Shown here: positions 9,206 to 18,209 of the stretch, one piece after another
How the letters are laid out: every line of letters starts with the position of its first letter
How positions within the stretch are numbered: position 1 is the stretch's first letter
Source of the DNA: Candidatus Eisenbergiella stercoravium
Lineage (GTDB): Bacteria > Bacillota > Clostridia > Lachnospirales > Lachnospiraceae
Direction of reading: 5' to 3'
Assembly (NCBI GenBank): GCA_019113175.1
Contig: DXHY01000027.1
Location: 1-64,000, forward strand
DNA: 64,000 nucleotides
Notes under the pieces: generated by a model
The model's database searches: none
What the model saw: the letters and a program-made list of their open reading frames with translations, nothing else
What the model was told of the DNA's origin: nothing
Position numbers and translations under genes: made by a program

Positions 9206-10073
9206 GAGGATGGAAGCAGAAACGAAACACAGAATGGAACCGAAAAACGGGGAGGAGACAAAAATTCTGTTCAGCGACATGGACGGAACCCTTCTGAAAA
9301 ATGACAGCACCGTGTCCCCGGAGACCAAACGGGTTCTGGACCGGATGAATGAAGCAGGCCACCGGCTGGTGCTCACCTCCGGCCGGCCGCTGGACAGCAT
9401 GCTGGAGGTGATGGAGACTGCCGGACTGTTTTATCCGGAGACCCTGCTCATCGCCTATAACGGCAGTCTGATCTATGACTGCACGGCCCGTGCTCCCCTT
9501 CTTTCCTGGCCGGTTCCCCTGGATGTCTGCCGTGGAATTGCTGACGCGGCCAAACGTCTCGGCATCCATTATCAGACCTATACGGAGCACGAGATCGTAT
9601 GTGAGCGGGAGGATGAAGAGATCCGTTTCTATCGGAGACGGATTCATCTTCCGCTCATCCTTTCGCCGGACCCGCTCTCCGTTCTGACTGAGCCGCCCTG
9701 CAAAATGCATGCCATCCATCTGACCGATCATGCCAGACTGGAGAAGCTGAAAAGGGAGATTGAAGAGCGCTATCCGGATGAAATCACCGTTCAGTTTTCC
9801 AACGATCAGTATCTGGAATTCTTTCACAAAAAGGCCGGAAAAGGAAATGCCATCCTGCAGGTCTGCCGGTATTTCGGCATTCCCGTAAAAAACAGCTTCG
9901 CTGCAGGGGATGCCCCTAATGATATTTCCATGCTGGAGGCCGCCGGGTGCGGGATCGCCATGAAAAATGCGGCCCCCCTGGTAAAAGAGTCCGCAGACTA
10001 TATCACACGTTATGACAATGAGCACGATGGGCTGGCCGACGCCATGGAAACGCTTCTGTTCGGCGGAAAATGA
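9195..10073 (+). CDS. Cof-type HAD-IIB hydrolase
   Basis: 292 residues. HAD motif I FSDMDGTLL (catalytic DxD), motif II LTSGRPLDSM, the late lysine region FFHKKAGKGNAILQV and motif IV AAGDAPNDISML identify a Cof/YbiV-like phosphatase; these act on sugar phosphates or other small metabolites. The start is uncertain: ATG 9195 overlaps the PHP gene by 11 bp with only a weak ribosome site, and ATG 9210 or 9234 are alternatives. A terminator follows 17 nt after the stop. Confidence 0.88.
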   Translation: MENKRMEAETKHRMEPKNGEETKILFSDMDGTLLKNDSTVSPETKRVLDRMNEAGHRLVLTSGRPLDSMLEVMETAGLFYPETLLIAYNGSLIYDCTARAPLLSWPVPLDVCRGIADAAKRLGIHYQTYTEHEIVCEREDEEIRFYRRRIHLPLILSPDPLSVLTEPPCKMHAIHLTDHARLEKLKREIEERYPDEITVQFSNDQYLEFFHKKAGKGNAILQVCRYFGIPVKNSFAAGDAPNDISMLEAAGCGIAMKNAAPLVKESADYITRYDNEHDGLADAMETLLFGGK

Positions 10074-10089
10074 CGGCCGCTCCGCAGGA

Positions 10090-10137
10090 GGGCTGCTGTC
10101 AGGCCGGAATCACCGGTCTGACAACAGCCCTCTTTTT
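10090..10137 (+). terminator. Terminator of the ABC-F / PHP / HAD group
   Basis: GGGCTG-ct-GTCAG-g-CCGG, short loop, CCGG-t-CTGAC-aa-CAGCCC then TCTTTTTT. The stem overlaps the last codons and stop of the convergent acyltransferase gene (stop at 10110). Confidence 0.85.
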
Positions 10138-11198
10138 TCAGCCGCCGCTTTTTTCAAAAGGCTCCTGCGGAAGGCATCATACAGCAGCTTCCCTCCCACA
10201 GGCAGGCCAATCATCGCTGCGAGATACACCACCGTTTTAAGAAGCGATATTCCAGTAAGGAAGGGAAATACCGCCGGAAGATATTCCAGGATCAGCATAT
10301 GATACAGGAAAATATAAAGGGTATAGCGTCCCAGCCAGGCGAGTACAGACAGAATACGGTCAATGACCGCGTTGTTCATAAGCGCTCCCAGGCTGCACCA
10401 GGAAAAAATCAGAAAAATTACCGCCATGGAATATACCGTCATGGTGATTCCCGGAGGATTCACCCGGAGAAGCCAGCCGAACAGGGCCTCATCCAGCGCG
10501 AGGCGATCCTTCAGCAGGAAGGCCAGCGCCGCGGCAAAGAACAGCGTCGAAGCCGCCGCGCAGATCACGGCCCGGCTCCGGTAACGGATCACAATCTGCA
10601 TGTCCGCGGCAATCATCCCCGCCACAAACAGAAACAGATAGGTTCCTCCCAGCAGGTAATTTCCTCCGCCATAAGTCTGCAGGGCAATCGTGTGCTTCAG
10701 GCAGAAAAGAGAGACCAAAAGCGCAGCTGCCAGATATCCCAGACGCCACAGGAAGCTGAATTTTCCTCTCCTGCAGAAAAGGGTCAGAAGATACAGAGCC
10801 GGTGCTGCCGCGATGAGCTGCAGATAGATCAGAACGAAGTAAAACTGCCCCTCCAGATTAAAATTCAGCGCCCACAGCACGAAGGGCCCAAGGCTGATGG
10901 TAAATCCGGTCTGCAGGAACTGACAGACCGCCACAGCCGCCAGATAGGGGACCGTAATCCGCCACAGCCGCCTCGCCACCCAGCGGCCAAAGCTTTCCTC
11001 CTCCCTTCTCCGTTTCAGAGAGTACCAGGAGGTCATTCCGGACAGGAAGAAGAACACGGATACGGAAAAGAAGGAAATATACTGAATCGTTTCTCCCTCA
11101 TACAGAATCCCCTTTCCATGGTCAATCACCACAGCCAGGATCGCCAGAAATTTGGCGCAGTCGATCCAGACGATGCTTTGTTTTTCTGTTTTCGGCAT
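10110..11198 (-). CDS. Acyltransferase family 3 membrane protein (OafA-like)
   Basis: 362 residues with about ten hydrophobic segments. It opens with IVWIDCAKFLAILAVVIDHGKG, the acyltransferase-3 signature with its conserved histidine, followed by FFSVSVFFFLSGMTSWYSLKRRR. Such enzymes O-acetylate or otherwise acylate cell-surface glycans. It lies 34 nt after a secreted-protein gene and may be the last gene of the MacAB-type operon. No sequence feature identifies the acceptor. Confidence 0.85.
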   Translation of the reverse strand: MPKTEKQSIVWIDCAKFLAILAVVIDHGKGILYEGETIQYISFFSVSVFFFLSGMTSWYSLKRRREEESFGRWVARRLWRITVPYLAAVAVCQFLQTGFTISLGPFVLWALNFNLEGQFYFVLIYLQLIAAAPALYLLTLFCRRGKFSFLWRLGYLAAALLVSLFCLKHTIALQTYGGGNYLLGGTYLFLFVAGMIAADMQIVIRYRSRAVICAAASTLFFAAALAFLLKDRLALDEALFGWLLRVNPPGITMTVYSMAVIFLIFSWCSLGALMNNAVIDRILSVLAWLGRYTLYIFLYHMLILEYLPAVFPFLTGISLLKTVVYLAAMIGLPVGGKLLYDAFRRSLLKKAAAEKRGLLSDR

Positions 11199-11232
11199 TA
11201 TGAAATTCCCCCCTTCTCCATGTCCGGTTTTT

Positions 11233-12009
11233 TTATTCCAGGACGATCATTGCACAGCCTTCGGGAATGTACCATTCCAGCTCAAGCTTATTTCCGGAAA
11301 CCGGATTTCTGGTATAAAGAGCCTGACGACGGATCAGACTGCCGGCCGCATCGTAGAAGTTGGCGTAAAAGATGTTCATCCCGGGCGTTTTTGTGTCGCC
11401 GGACAGCAGGGTTCCCGTCACCTTCAGACAGTCCAGGCCGCTCTCGCGTTCGATTCCCATTCCCACAATGGCCGCACTTGCTCCATTGCGTCCGGTGAGC
11501 GTGCTGTTATAATACACCATCCGGTCCTCGTAAACCGTCACCAGAGAGGTGCCATTCATCTGCGTATAAACCTCGCCGTCCTGTGCGAGACCGCTGCGAA
11601 TGGTGATATAGTCCACCACCGCGGCATTGCTGATCCGGTAAACCGCAGCCACCGTAGTTCCGGGCGCAGCCGCGGCAGCCGTCAGCGTAGCGGTTCCGTC
11701 ACCGTTGTCCGTCAGCACGGCGGCGGCAATGGAAGAATCCGCCGTCAGCACAGCCAGATCGGCGAAGCCTCCCGCAAGGCTGTAATCCACCGTCACGCTT
11801 CCCGTTTCTCCCAGTCCGAGAGAAAGCACATCCTTCTCTATCGTTATGCTTCCCTCTCCCGAAACCGGAGCGGCCAGAGCGTTCACCGGAGAAAATACCG
11901 TTACGCCCAGCGCGCCTGCAAGCAGAAAGGCCGCGGCCTTTGCCGGCACAGCTCCGCTCACCTTCCGGGTTCTTTTCTGATCTTTCCATTCTGCTTTTCT
12001 TCTGAACAT
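11233..12009 (-). CDS. Secreted protein of unknown function in efflux operon
   Basis: 258 residues. A signal-peptide-like N-terminus (basic KRTRKVSG then KAAAFLLAGALGVTVFSPVNALAAP) is followed by a beta-rich domain with repeats of short T/V/A strands (SLGLGETGSVTVDYSL, DNGDGTATLTAAAAAPG), resembling a bacterial Ig-like (BIG2) fold at residues about 45-125. The C-terminal half (GMGIERESGLDCLKVTGTLLSGDTKTPGMNIF) is not recognised. ATG 12009 preferred because AAAGGAGA lies just upstream. It is 26 nt downstream of the permease, so it is likely made with the transporter. Confidence 0.7.
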   Translation of the reverse strand: MFRRKAEWKDQKRTRKVSGAVPAKAAAFLLAGALGVTVFSPVNALAAPVSGEGSITIEKDVLSLGLGETGSVTVDYSLAGGFADLAVLTADSSIAAAVLTDNGDGTATLTAAAAAPGTTVAAVYRISNAAVVDYITIRSGLAQDGEVYTQMNGTSLVTVYEDRMVYYNSTLTGRNGASAAIVGMGIERESGLDCLKVTGTLLSGDTKTPGMNIFYANFYDAAGSLIRRQALYTRNPVSGNKLELEWYIPEGCAMIVLE

Positions 12010-12035
12010 ATTATCTCCTTTTTCTTTCATCCTTA

Positions 12036-13238
12036 TCATTCACTTCTCAACGCGTCGATGGGACTTAAACGGCTTGCCTTTCTTGCAGGAGCCCATCCGA
12101 AAATGATTCCCACTGCCGTGGAAAAGCCGACGCCAAGCGCCACAGCCGACGGGGAGAGAATAAATTCCGTATCCAGAAGGGCTGCCGCCGCCGCTGAAAT
12201 GAGCAGTCCCAGAATCACTCCGATGATTCCCCCGATCAGGGACAAAACCACCGATTCCAGCAGAAACTGAAGCTGGATTCTTCCAGGTGTCGCTCCCATC
12301 GCCTTCCGCAGGCCGATTTCCTGCTTCCGCTCCGAAACGGAAACCAGCATCATGTTCATGATTCCGATACCTCCCACAAGAAGGGCGATGGATGCGATGC
12401 CCGCCAGCATATAGGTGAGCATACCCATCATTTCGTTCATGGTATCCAGCAGGCTGTCCATGGCGAACACAAAATAGCTGTCCTCGTTCTGGTTGAAAGC
12501 CTGGTACAGCACGCCCTCCACCTCATCGGAAAGCTGGTCGGTATAATCCGTATTTTCAATATAAATTTCCAGGCTGCTGATATACTTCTGTCCCGTCACT
12601 TTCCGGGCCGTAGTATAGGGAATGGTTATGGTTCCGTCTGAGGAGCTTCCAAAGGTGGACATGGATGCCATCAGATCCGAGTTTTCCCCCTCCAGACCGA
12701 TAACCGTATAGGTCATCCCATTCATCGTAAGCGTTTTTCCCACCGGATTTTCCCCGGGGAACAGGCTTTCCGCAATATTCTGATCAATCACGCACACATA
12801 GGCCTCATCCTCCACATCTGACCGGCTGATGGGCCTTCCGACGGAAACGAGATCATTATGAGCATAGTAAACCTCGCTTTTTCCCTGAATGGACACCGTA
12901 TCCAGCAGAATCTGATTTCTGGCCGCCATGCCGGTTGCGCTGATGCTGGGGGATATTCCCGCCACATTATTCAGCTGCTCCAGGCTTTCCAGGTCCGTTT
13001 CCGTCAGTCCCGACTTCAGAGGCGTTCCCGTAATGGAAACGGTAAGGGTGCCCGCACCAAGGGAAGAAAACTCATTCATGGCGGAGCTGATTACGCCATT
13101 CACGATGGTAATAAGAGAAATAACCGCCGTCACGCCGATGATGATGCCCAGCGTGGTGAGCAGGGTCCGCATCTTATTGCTGCGGATATTCTCCAGGGAA
13201 AGCTGCACACTCTGTTTTACAATTCCGATATTAAGCAT
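12036..13238 (-). CDS. MacB-type ABC transporter permease (FtsX-like)
   Basis: 400 residues. N-terminal SLENIRSNKMRTLLTTLGIIIGVTAVISLITIVNG is the typical MacB first membrane segment; a MacB periplasmic-core-like domain follows (about 60-270), then FtsX segments (TYMLAGIASIALLVGGIGIMNMMLVSVSERKQEIGLRKAMGA) and WAPARKASRLSPIDALRSE at the end. Start ATG 13238 overlaps the ATPase stop by a few bases; the longer ORF in the track (13316) is not supported. Functions with the neighbouring ATPase and adaptor in export or mechanotransmission; substrate unknown. Confidence 0.9.
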   Translation of the reverse strand: MLNIGIVKQSVQLSLENIRSNKMRTLLTTLGIIIGVTAVISLITIVNGVISSAMNEFSSLGAGTLTVSITGTPLKSGLTETDLESLEQLNNVAGISPSISATGMAARNQILLDTVSIQGKSEVYYAHNDLVSVGRPISRSDVEDEAYVCVIDQNIAESLFPGENPVGKTLTMNGMTYTVIGLEGENSDLMASMSTFGSSSDGTITIPYTTARKVTGQKYISSLEIYIENTDYTDQLSDEVEGVLYQAFNQNEDSYFVFAMDSLLDTMNEMMGMLTYMLAGIASIALLVGGIGIMNMMLVSVSERKQEIGLRKAMGATPGRIQLQFLLESVVLSLIGGIIGVILGLLISAAAAALLDTEFILSPSAVALGVGFSTAVGIIFGWAPARKASRLSPIDALRSE

Positions 13239-13926
13239 CCTCCGTGTCTCCTTCCCCGATATTTCCATCCAGGATCCGGACGATCCGCTTCGCATGCGAA
13301 GCGATTTTTGCGTCATGGGTGATCATGATAATCGTCCTTCCCTCTTCGTTGATTTCATGGAACAGCTCCATCACCTGACGGCCGGTTTTCTGATCCAGCG
13401 CGCCGGTTGGCTCGTCCGCCAGCAGAATGGCCGGATTATTGCACATCGCCCTGGCAATGGCAACCCGCTGCTGCTGTCCGCCGGAAAGCTGGTTCGGATA
13501 ATAATCCTTCTTGTCCAGAAGCCCTACCCGGCGGAGCATCTCCTCCGCCCGCTCATTCTGTTCCCGCTCCGGCACATCCGCATAGACCAGTGGAAGCTTC
13601 ACATTCTGCAGTGCGGTCTGACGCTGCATCAGAAAGAAGGACTGGAAAATAAAACCGATTTCCTGATTCCGGATTTTCGCCAGCGTCCTTTCGTCCTGAT
13701 TTCCGATCTGCCTGCCGTCCAGGATGTATTCTCCTGCCGTCGGCACATCCAGGCAGCCGATGATATTCATCAGCGTGGACTTCCCGGAGCCGGAGGGACC
13801 AAGCACTGCAAGGAATTCGCCTTCCTTCACTTCAAGGTCAATTCCCTTAAGTACCGTGGAAATCTCTCCTCCGACCACATACTGCTTCACAATTCCCTTC
13901 ATGGTGAGAATCGTCCGTTCCTCCAT
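13231..13926 (-). CDS. MacB/LolD-type ABC transporter ATP-binding protein
   Basis: 231 residues. Walker [18 protein letters not shown]-loop region FIFQSFFLM, signature [14 protein letters not shown], Walker [12 protein letters not shown] and switch MITHDAKIA are all intact. AGGAGG precedes the start. It lies 10 nt after the adaptor gene and overlaps the permease gene, giving an adaptor-ATPase-permease operon. Confidence 0.95.
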   Translation of the reverse strand: MEERTILTMKGIVKQYVVGGEISTVLKGIDLEVKEGEFLAVLGPSGSGKSTLMNIIGCLDVPTAGEYILDGRQIGNQDERTLAKIRNQEIGFIFQSFFLMQRQTALQNVKLPLVYADVPEREQNERAEEMLRRVGLLDKKDYYPNQLSGGQQQRVAIARAMCNNPAILLADEPTGALDQKTGRQVMELFHEINEEGRTIIMITHDAKIASHAKRIVRILDGNIGEGDTEDA

Positions 13927-13936
13927 ACGCCACCTC

Positions 13937-15409
13937 CTACTGTCCCGCCGACATCGACATCATCAGATCGGCATAGGAGGGCGTGTAGGTATAGAGCACG
14001 GTCTGGCCCTCTTCCAGGCCCTCTGTGATCTGCACCCAGGTTCCGTCCGTGGCTCCGAGTGAAACCGGCTGCTCCACCACTTCTCCGGATTCATTTCTTA
14101 TGTAAACATAGGCCGTATTGTCATCATGATAGGCTACGGCCTCAGAAGGAAGGGCAGGAACGCCAAGCTCCTGCTGGCGGATCAGACGAATCTCCGCGGA
14201 CAGGCCGTCGCGCACCTCGTCATCAGCTTCAAATTCCACCACCGCATCCAGATAGGATACCTCATTTTCCACAGTCGCCGTCCGGGAGATCCGTGAAATG
14301 GTACCCTCGTAGTCCTTATTCAGGGCATCCACATGAATCTGTACTGTATCCCCCTCCTGTACCTGAGCCACATCGTATTCGCTGATCCGTACCTCAGCCT
14401 GCATGGTATCGAAGCTGGTCACCTCCGCAACTGCGGCAGCGCTTGTGGTATACTCCCCTTCTTCCAGGGAAAGATCCGTAATATAACCGCTGATGGGGGC
14501 CGTAATGGTATAATCCTCCAGGGATTCCTTCAGATGATCGATTTCCAGCTGAGTTGCCTCCTGGGACGCCAGAGCCTGGGTCCTCTCCAGAGATTCCTCG
14601 CTGGTCTGAACATTCTGATCCATGGACAGTTCAGCCGCCTCATAATCCCGTTCCGCATCGGCCAGAGCCTCCTGCGCGGAAACCATGTCGTCATAATAAT
14701 CCTGTACTTCCTTTTCGGCGGTCTCCTCCGCAAGGCGCAGGCTCTCCTGGGCGTTGCTCAGGGTTACCGCATAGGTAGCGAGTGCCTCATCCGTGATCAG
14801 GTGATTTTCATTCTGATTCAGTGCGGAATCATAGGATGCCTGAGCGGAGGATACGCTCTGTCTGGCGGACACTACCGACTGATTGGTACCGTTCTCCAGC
14901 TCCTCCTTCGCCCGGTTATAGGTCTCCACAGCCGTCTGATAGCTCTCCTGGGCGGAAAGCAGGGTCTCCTGCGCCGTGTTCAGCGTGGAATTCAGACCGT
15001 TCTCCAGCTGGCTGTTCAGGTTATCCAGACTGGTCTGACTGTCTCTGATATTGTAGGAATCCGTCAGCTGTGCCAGCTCCAGGTTCGCTTCCTGCAGAGC
15101 GATATTGTATTCCACATCGCCGGAATCCAGCACGGCGATCACATCGCCCGCCTCCACGTAATCACCTTCCTCCACCGCGACCTCGGTCACCTGCGCGGTT
15201 ACGGAGGCATATACTGTGGAAACATCGGAGGCCTCGATATTTCCGGAAAATTCCAGATAGGAAACAATATCTCTGTTTTCCACCGTTGTTTCCAGATAGC
15301 GGCTGCTGCTTCCGCCAGCGCTCACTGCGAACACCACTGCCAGCGCGACCACCAGAATCACGACGATCAGGCCGATCAGCTTCTTTCTGCTCAGTTTCAA
15401 CTTTTTCAT
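13937..15409 (-). CDS. MacA/HlyD-type efflux adaptor subunit
   Basis: 490 residues. One N-terminal membrane anchor (LIGLIVVILVVALAVVFAVSAGG), then a biotinyl-lipoyl-like half (VTEVAVEEGDYVEAGDVIAVLDSGD), a long alpha-helical hairpin rich in Q, N, E and S (about residues 110-290), the second lipoyl half (TITAPISGYITDLSLEEGEY) and beta-barrel domains. The coiled-coil hairpin is longer than in many monoderm adaptors. It starts an operon with a MacB-type ATPase and permease and probably couples them to a surface substrate. Confidence 0.92.
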   Translation of the reverse strand: MKKLKLSRKKLIGLIVVILVVALAVVFAVSAGGSSSRYLETTVENRDIVSYLEFSGNIEASDVSTVYASVTAQVTEVAVEEGDYVEAGDVIAVLDSGDVEYNIALQEANLELAQLTDSYNIRDSQTSLDNLNSQLENGLNSTLNTAQETLLSAQESYQTAVETYNRAKEELENGTNQSVVSARQSVSSAQASYDSALNQNENHLITDEALATYAVTLSNAQESLRLAEETAEKEVQDYYDDMVSAQEALADAERDYEAAELSMDQNVQTSEESLERTQALASQEATQLEIDHLKESLEDYTITAPISGYITDLSLEEGEYTTSAAAVAEVTSFDTMQAEVRISEYDVAQVQEGDTVQIHVDALNKDYEGTISRISRTATVENEVSYLDAVVEFEADDEVRDGLSAEIRLIRQQELGVPALPSEAVAYHDDNTAYVYIRNESGEVVEQPVSLGATDGTWVQITEGLEEGQTVLYTYTPSYADLMMSMSAGQ

Positions 15410-15517
15410 AATTCTTCTCCTCTGTCATCCGAATATGGATCTTTTTATATCAAGAAGAAGCATTGCCCCTTTGGAGCAACGCTTCTTCCCCCTCATGAAC
15501 CGTTATGGATTCCGCCC

Positions 15518-15784
15518 TCAGCCCTCCACAATCAGATATCTGCCGTCTCCCACATCAAATACCTCGTCGGCTTCCAGCAGCTCCTCCAGGCCGGCTCCAT
15601 CCATGTCAAGCCCTTCCTCTTCAAAATACTCCTGTACTTCTTCGGCCGAATCCACTACGACCGCCATACATTCTTCCAGAAAGGCTTCTGCCTCTTCCAG
15701 GCTGGAGGCCACATCCTCCTCCGGGAACAGCTTTCCCTGATTCTCCAGAAAACATGTCAGAACCGCTTCATCATATCCCTGCAT
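15518..15784 (-). CDS. Small acidic conserved protein of unknown function
   Basis: 88 residues, very rich in Glu and Asp, with no membrane segment. MQGYDEAVLTCFLENQGKLFPEEDVASS opens and LEADEVFDVGDGRYLIVEG closes it. I recall similar small Lachnospiraceae proteins being labelled glyoxalase, but I see no glyoxalase metal-ligand pattern and would not use that name. ATG 15784 chosen over the track's start because AAAGGAGGGG precedes it. It stands alone between the efflux operon and a HAD gene. Confidence 0.7.
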   Translation of the reverse strand: MQGYDEAVLTCFLENQGKLFPEEDVASSLEEAEAFLEECMAVVVDSAEEVQEYFEEEGLDMDGAGLEELLEADEVFDVGDGRYLIVEG

Positions 15785-15906
15785 CCTCTCCCCTCCTTTC
15801 TGAAGCTTTTCTATACAAGAATATAACGTGTAGCCCGTCATGGTTCAAGCCTTTTATAAAAATTTGATATTCCATTTTCCGTCACTGTCCTGTCCCGGAC
15901 GGTCAT

Positions 15907-16698
15907 CTACATTCTTTCACGGATGATTCTCCAGACACCCTTTTCCTGCCAGGACGGGCAGGAAAAGCGGGCGGCCGCCTTCACCTCCGGCCGGGCGTTT
16001 TCCACCGCATAACTGTAATATGCCGCTTTCATCAGACCGATATCGTTTGTATTGTCTCCAAAGGCCATGGTTTCCTCCGGCAGAACGCCAAACCGGCTCT
16101 GAATCCATCCCAGGGCCGCTCCCTTATCCACCGAACGCTCCATGAAGTCCACCCATTCTTCTCCCGCCACGCAGACCTGCACCCGGTCCTTCCAGGCGGG
16201 GATCAGTTCACGTTCTCCAAGCTCCCGGATGCTTCCCTCATGGTATACGGCAATTTTCAGAATCACCGTCTCTTCCTTCAGAACGTCCTCCACCTGCCGG
16301 AAGCTGTTGTGATAACCATAGGCCATCAGATCCAGAAAAGCCCTGTTCTTTGATTCGATCAGGCTGCCCTGCGGGGTGGAAACCACAAAATCATACCCTT
16401 CTCCCAGTGCGCGAAGCTCTTCAACAATCCCGCAGACATACTCCCGCTCCATGGACGTGACCCTGAGATCCTCTCCCTGATAATGGATATGCGCTCCGTT
16501 TTCCGCAATATAGCAGATTTCCTCCGCCACATCCCGGAACACGTTCTTCACGCTGGGAAGCTGCCTGCCGCTCGCCGCGCAGAACAAAACGCCCCGCGCG
16601 GTAAGGCTGCGGATCTCCTCCGCCATCTCCGGATACAGATCCGGAGTGGATTCCTCGATCAGGGTTCCGTCAATATCCGATGCGATCAGCTTTATCAT
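15907..16698 (-). CDS. Cof-type HAD-IIB hydrolase
   Basis: 263 residues. Motif I IASDIDGTLI, motif II CAASGRQLPSV, the cap-domain region with the late lysine in ERSVDKGAALGWIQ, and motif IV MAFGDNTNDIGLM fit the Cof family of small-molecule phosphatases. ATG 16698 (MIKLIASD) is chosen because GAGG lies 6 nt upstream; the longer ORF in the track reads through the hairpin element at 16735-16852 and is unlikely to be translated whole. It lies downstream of gph with that element between them. Confidence 0.88.
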   Translation of the reverse strand: MIKLIASDIDGTLIEESTPDLYPEMAEEIRSLTARGVLFCAASGRQLPSVKNVFRDVAEEICYIAENGAHIHYQGEDLRVTSMEREYVCGIVEELRALGEGYDFVVSTPQGSLIESKNRAFLDLMAYGYHNSFRQVEDVLKEETVILKIAVYHEGSIRELGERELIPAWKDRVQVCVAGEEWVDFMERSVDKGAALGWIQSRFGVLPEETMAFGDNTNDIGLMKAAYYSYAVENARPEVKAAARFSCPSWQEKGVWRIIRERM

Positions 16699-16734
16699 AA
16701 ATATCCTCATTTCGGAGCGTAAGCGACGAGGCGA

Positions 16735-16852
16735 AGAGAAATCGCGAATGCGATTTCTCTGATGCCTAAGAGCAATTTGTGACGCTCCGGCACATAATTG
16801 CTGCAAAGCTTCGCTTTGCAGCGAAAAATAAGCCATCGGGCTTATTTTTCGC
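16735..16852 (-). repeat. Multi-hairpin intergenic element, copy B
   Basis: Tandem inverted repeats between gph and a HAD gene: 16735-16760 (AGAGAAATCGC/GCGATTTCTCT, loop GAAT), 16771-16802 (AGCAATT/AATTGCT with GTG/CAC inside), 16800-16822 (GCTGCAAAGC/GCTTTGCAGC, loop TTC) and 16821-16852 (GCGAAAAATAAGCC/GGCTTATTTTTCGC, loop ATCG). The first and last match hairpins of copy A (1330-1351 and 1395-1430) with paired, compensatory base changes. The second is not present in copy A. Confidence 0.75.
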
Positions 16853-16874
16853 ACTGTGTCCTCTTTCTTTTCTG

Positions 16875-17525
16875 TCATAAGTATGCGAAAAGCTCCTGCG
16901 GTCCTGCAATCACAGCATCCGCCCTGTTTTCCACAAGCTCCTTCCGGTCTCTGAAGCCCCACAGCACGCCCACGGTGAAGATTCCCGCAGCTTTTCCGGT
17001 CCTCATATCCACGCCGCTGTCTCCCACATAAAGAAAATCTGACGCCGGCAGGCCGAAGTGCTCCATGATCCGGTAAACGCCGGCAGGATCGGGTTTTCTG
17101 GGGACATCCTCTCTCTGTCCCTGCACAAAATCAAAAAATCCCTTTCCGAACAGCTCTTCCACTACCCGAAGGCTGTCCGCATCCGGCTTATTGGAAAGGA
17201 CTGCGATCCGCACCCCGAGATGCTTCAGCTTCTCCAGAAGAGGAACGATACCATCATAGGGCTTCACCTGATACATGCAGCCCTCCGCAAAAATTTTCAG
17301 ATAGGCTTCATAAACCTGATCGAAATGGGACAGCTTCCCGTCCCCCGCCGCCAGAAGCGCCCGGCGGATGAGCATGGCCGCCCCATCTCCCACAAACCGC
17401 TTATAGTCCTCCTCCTGAAAGGAGGGCAGGCCGAACCTCGAAAGCGCCAGGTTTCCGCAGTGTGTAATGGACGCAATGGTATCCGCCAGCGTCCCGTCCA
17501 GATCAAAGATAACCGCTTTTTTCAT
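16875..17525 (-). CDS. gph: HAD-family phosphoglycolate phosphatase-like protein
   Basis: 216 residues. Motif I VIFDLDGTLADT, cap domain, motif II AVLSNKPDADS, a lysine-bearing PRKPDPAGVYRIM and motif IV YVGDSGVDMRTGKAAG are typical of the Gph/PGP branch of HAD hydrolases. Likely a housekeeping phosphatase acting on phosphoglycolate or a similar metabolite; specificity is not provable from sequence. It lies between maf and a Cof-type HAD gene on the same strand. Confidence 0.85.
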   Translation of the reverse strand: MKKAVIFDLDGTLADTIASITHCGNLALSRFGLPSFQEEDYKRFVGDGAAMLIRRALLAAGDGKLSHFDQVYEAYLKIFAEGCMYQVKPYDGIVPLLEKLKHLGVRIAVLSNKPDADSLRVVEELFGKGFFDFVQGQREDVPRKPDPAGVYRIMEHFGLPASDFLYVGDSGVDMRTGKAAGIFTVGVLWGFRDRKELVENRADAVIAGPQELFAYL

Positions 17526-17558
17526 GGTTATGAATTTCCCTCTTTCCGCCGCAGAGCA

Positions 17559-18167
17559 TCACAGGCCTGCACGGACCGCATCCGCGCCGTCCAGCAGTCC
17601 TTCCTGCTTCATCTCCTGGTACAGCCGGCCCACGGGCAGACCGACCACATTATTGTAGTCTCCTTCGATCCTGCGGATGAACCGGGCAAACAGCCCCTGA
17701 ATTCCGTAGGCCCCCGCCTTGTCCATCGGCTCCCCGCTTCTCACATATTCCTCGATCTCTTCCTCCGTCATGGGCCATACCGTCACATCGGTACGCTCGT
17801 GGAAGCTCATCTGGCGCATGCTTCCGCCCTGGCGCCAGATGAGGGTCACGCCGGTATAGACCTGATGAGTCTGCCCCTGAAGAGCCTTCAGCATAAGGGC
17901 AGCCTCCTGTTCATTCCGCGGTTTTCCCAGAGGCTTTCCCCTGAAAAATACCAGCGTGTCCGCCCCGATGACCACCGCGTTATTTTCCGCCTTTCCGGCG
18001 ACCTCTGCTGCCTTGTGAAGAGATAACTCCTCAACCTGCTTCTGGGGAAGCCGCGCCTCACATTTTTCCTCCCCGTCTGCAGCCTGCACCGTAAAGGAAA
18101 GGCCGATCTGCTCAAGCAGCTCCTTTCTTCTGGGTGAAGCGCTCGCAAGTACAATCTGATGCTTCAT
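17559..18167 (-). CDS. maf: Maf-family nucleoside triphosphate pyrophosphatase
   Basis: 202 residues. The N-terminal IVLASASPRRKELLEQIGL phosphate-binding motif, GADTLVFFRGKPLGKP and the late KAGAYGIQGLFARFIRRIEGDYNNVVGLP motif are diagnostic. Maf proteins hydrolyse dTTP/UTP or modified nucleotides and were linked to septum formation. ATG 18167 chosen over the track's 18194 because GGAGGA lies 5 nt upstream. Same strand and close to ppk and gph. Confidence 0.92.
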   Translation of the reverse strand: MKHQIVLASASPRRKELLEQIGLSFTVQAADGEEKCEARLPQKQVEELSLHKAAEVAGKAENNAVVIGADTLVFFRGKPLGKPRNEQEAALMLKALQGQTHQVYTGVTLIWRQGGSMRQMSFHERTDVTVWPMTEEEIEEYVRSGEPMDKAGAYGIQGLFARFIRRIEGDYNNVVGLPVGRLYQEMKQEGLLDGADAVRAGL

Positions 18168-18209
18168 GATTCCTCCGTTTTCTCCTGCATGCACAGAAAC
18201 GCGCGCTCT

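Noticed and set aside
15518-15784. Glyoxalase annotation for the small acidic protein
   Set aside because: No vicinal-oxygen-chelate metal ligands or fold pattern can be seen in 88 residues.
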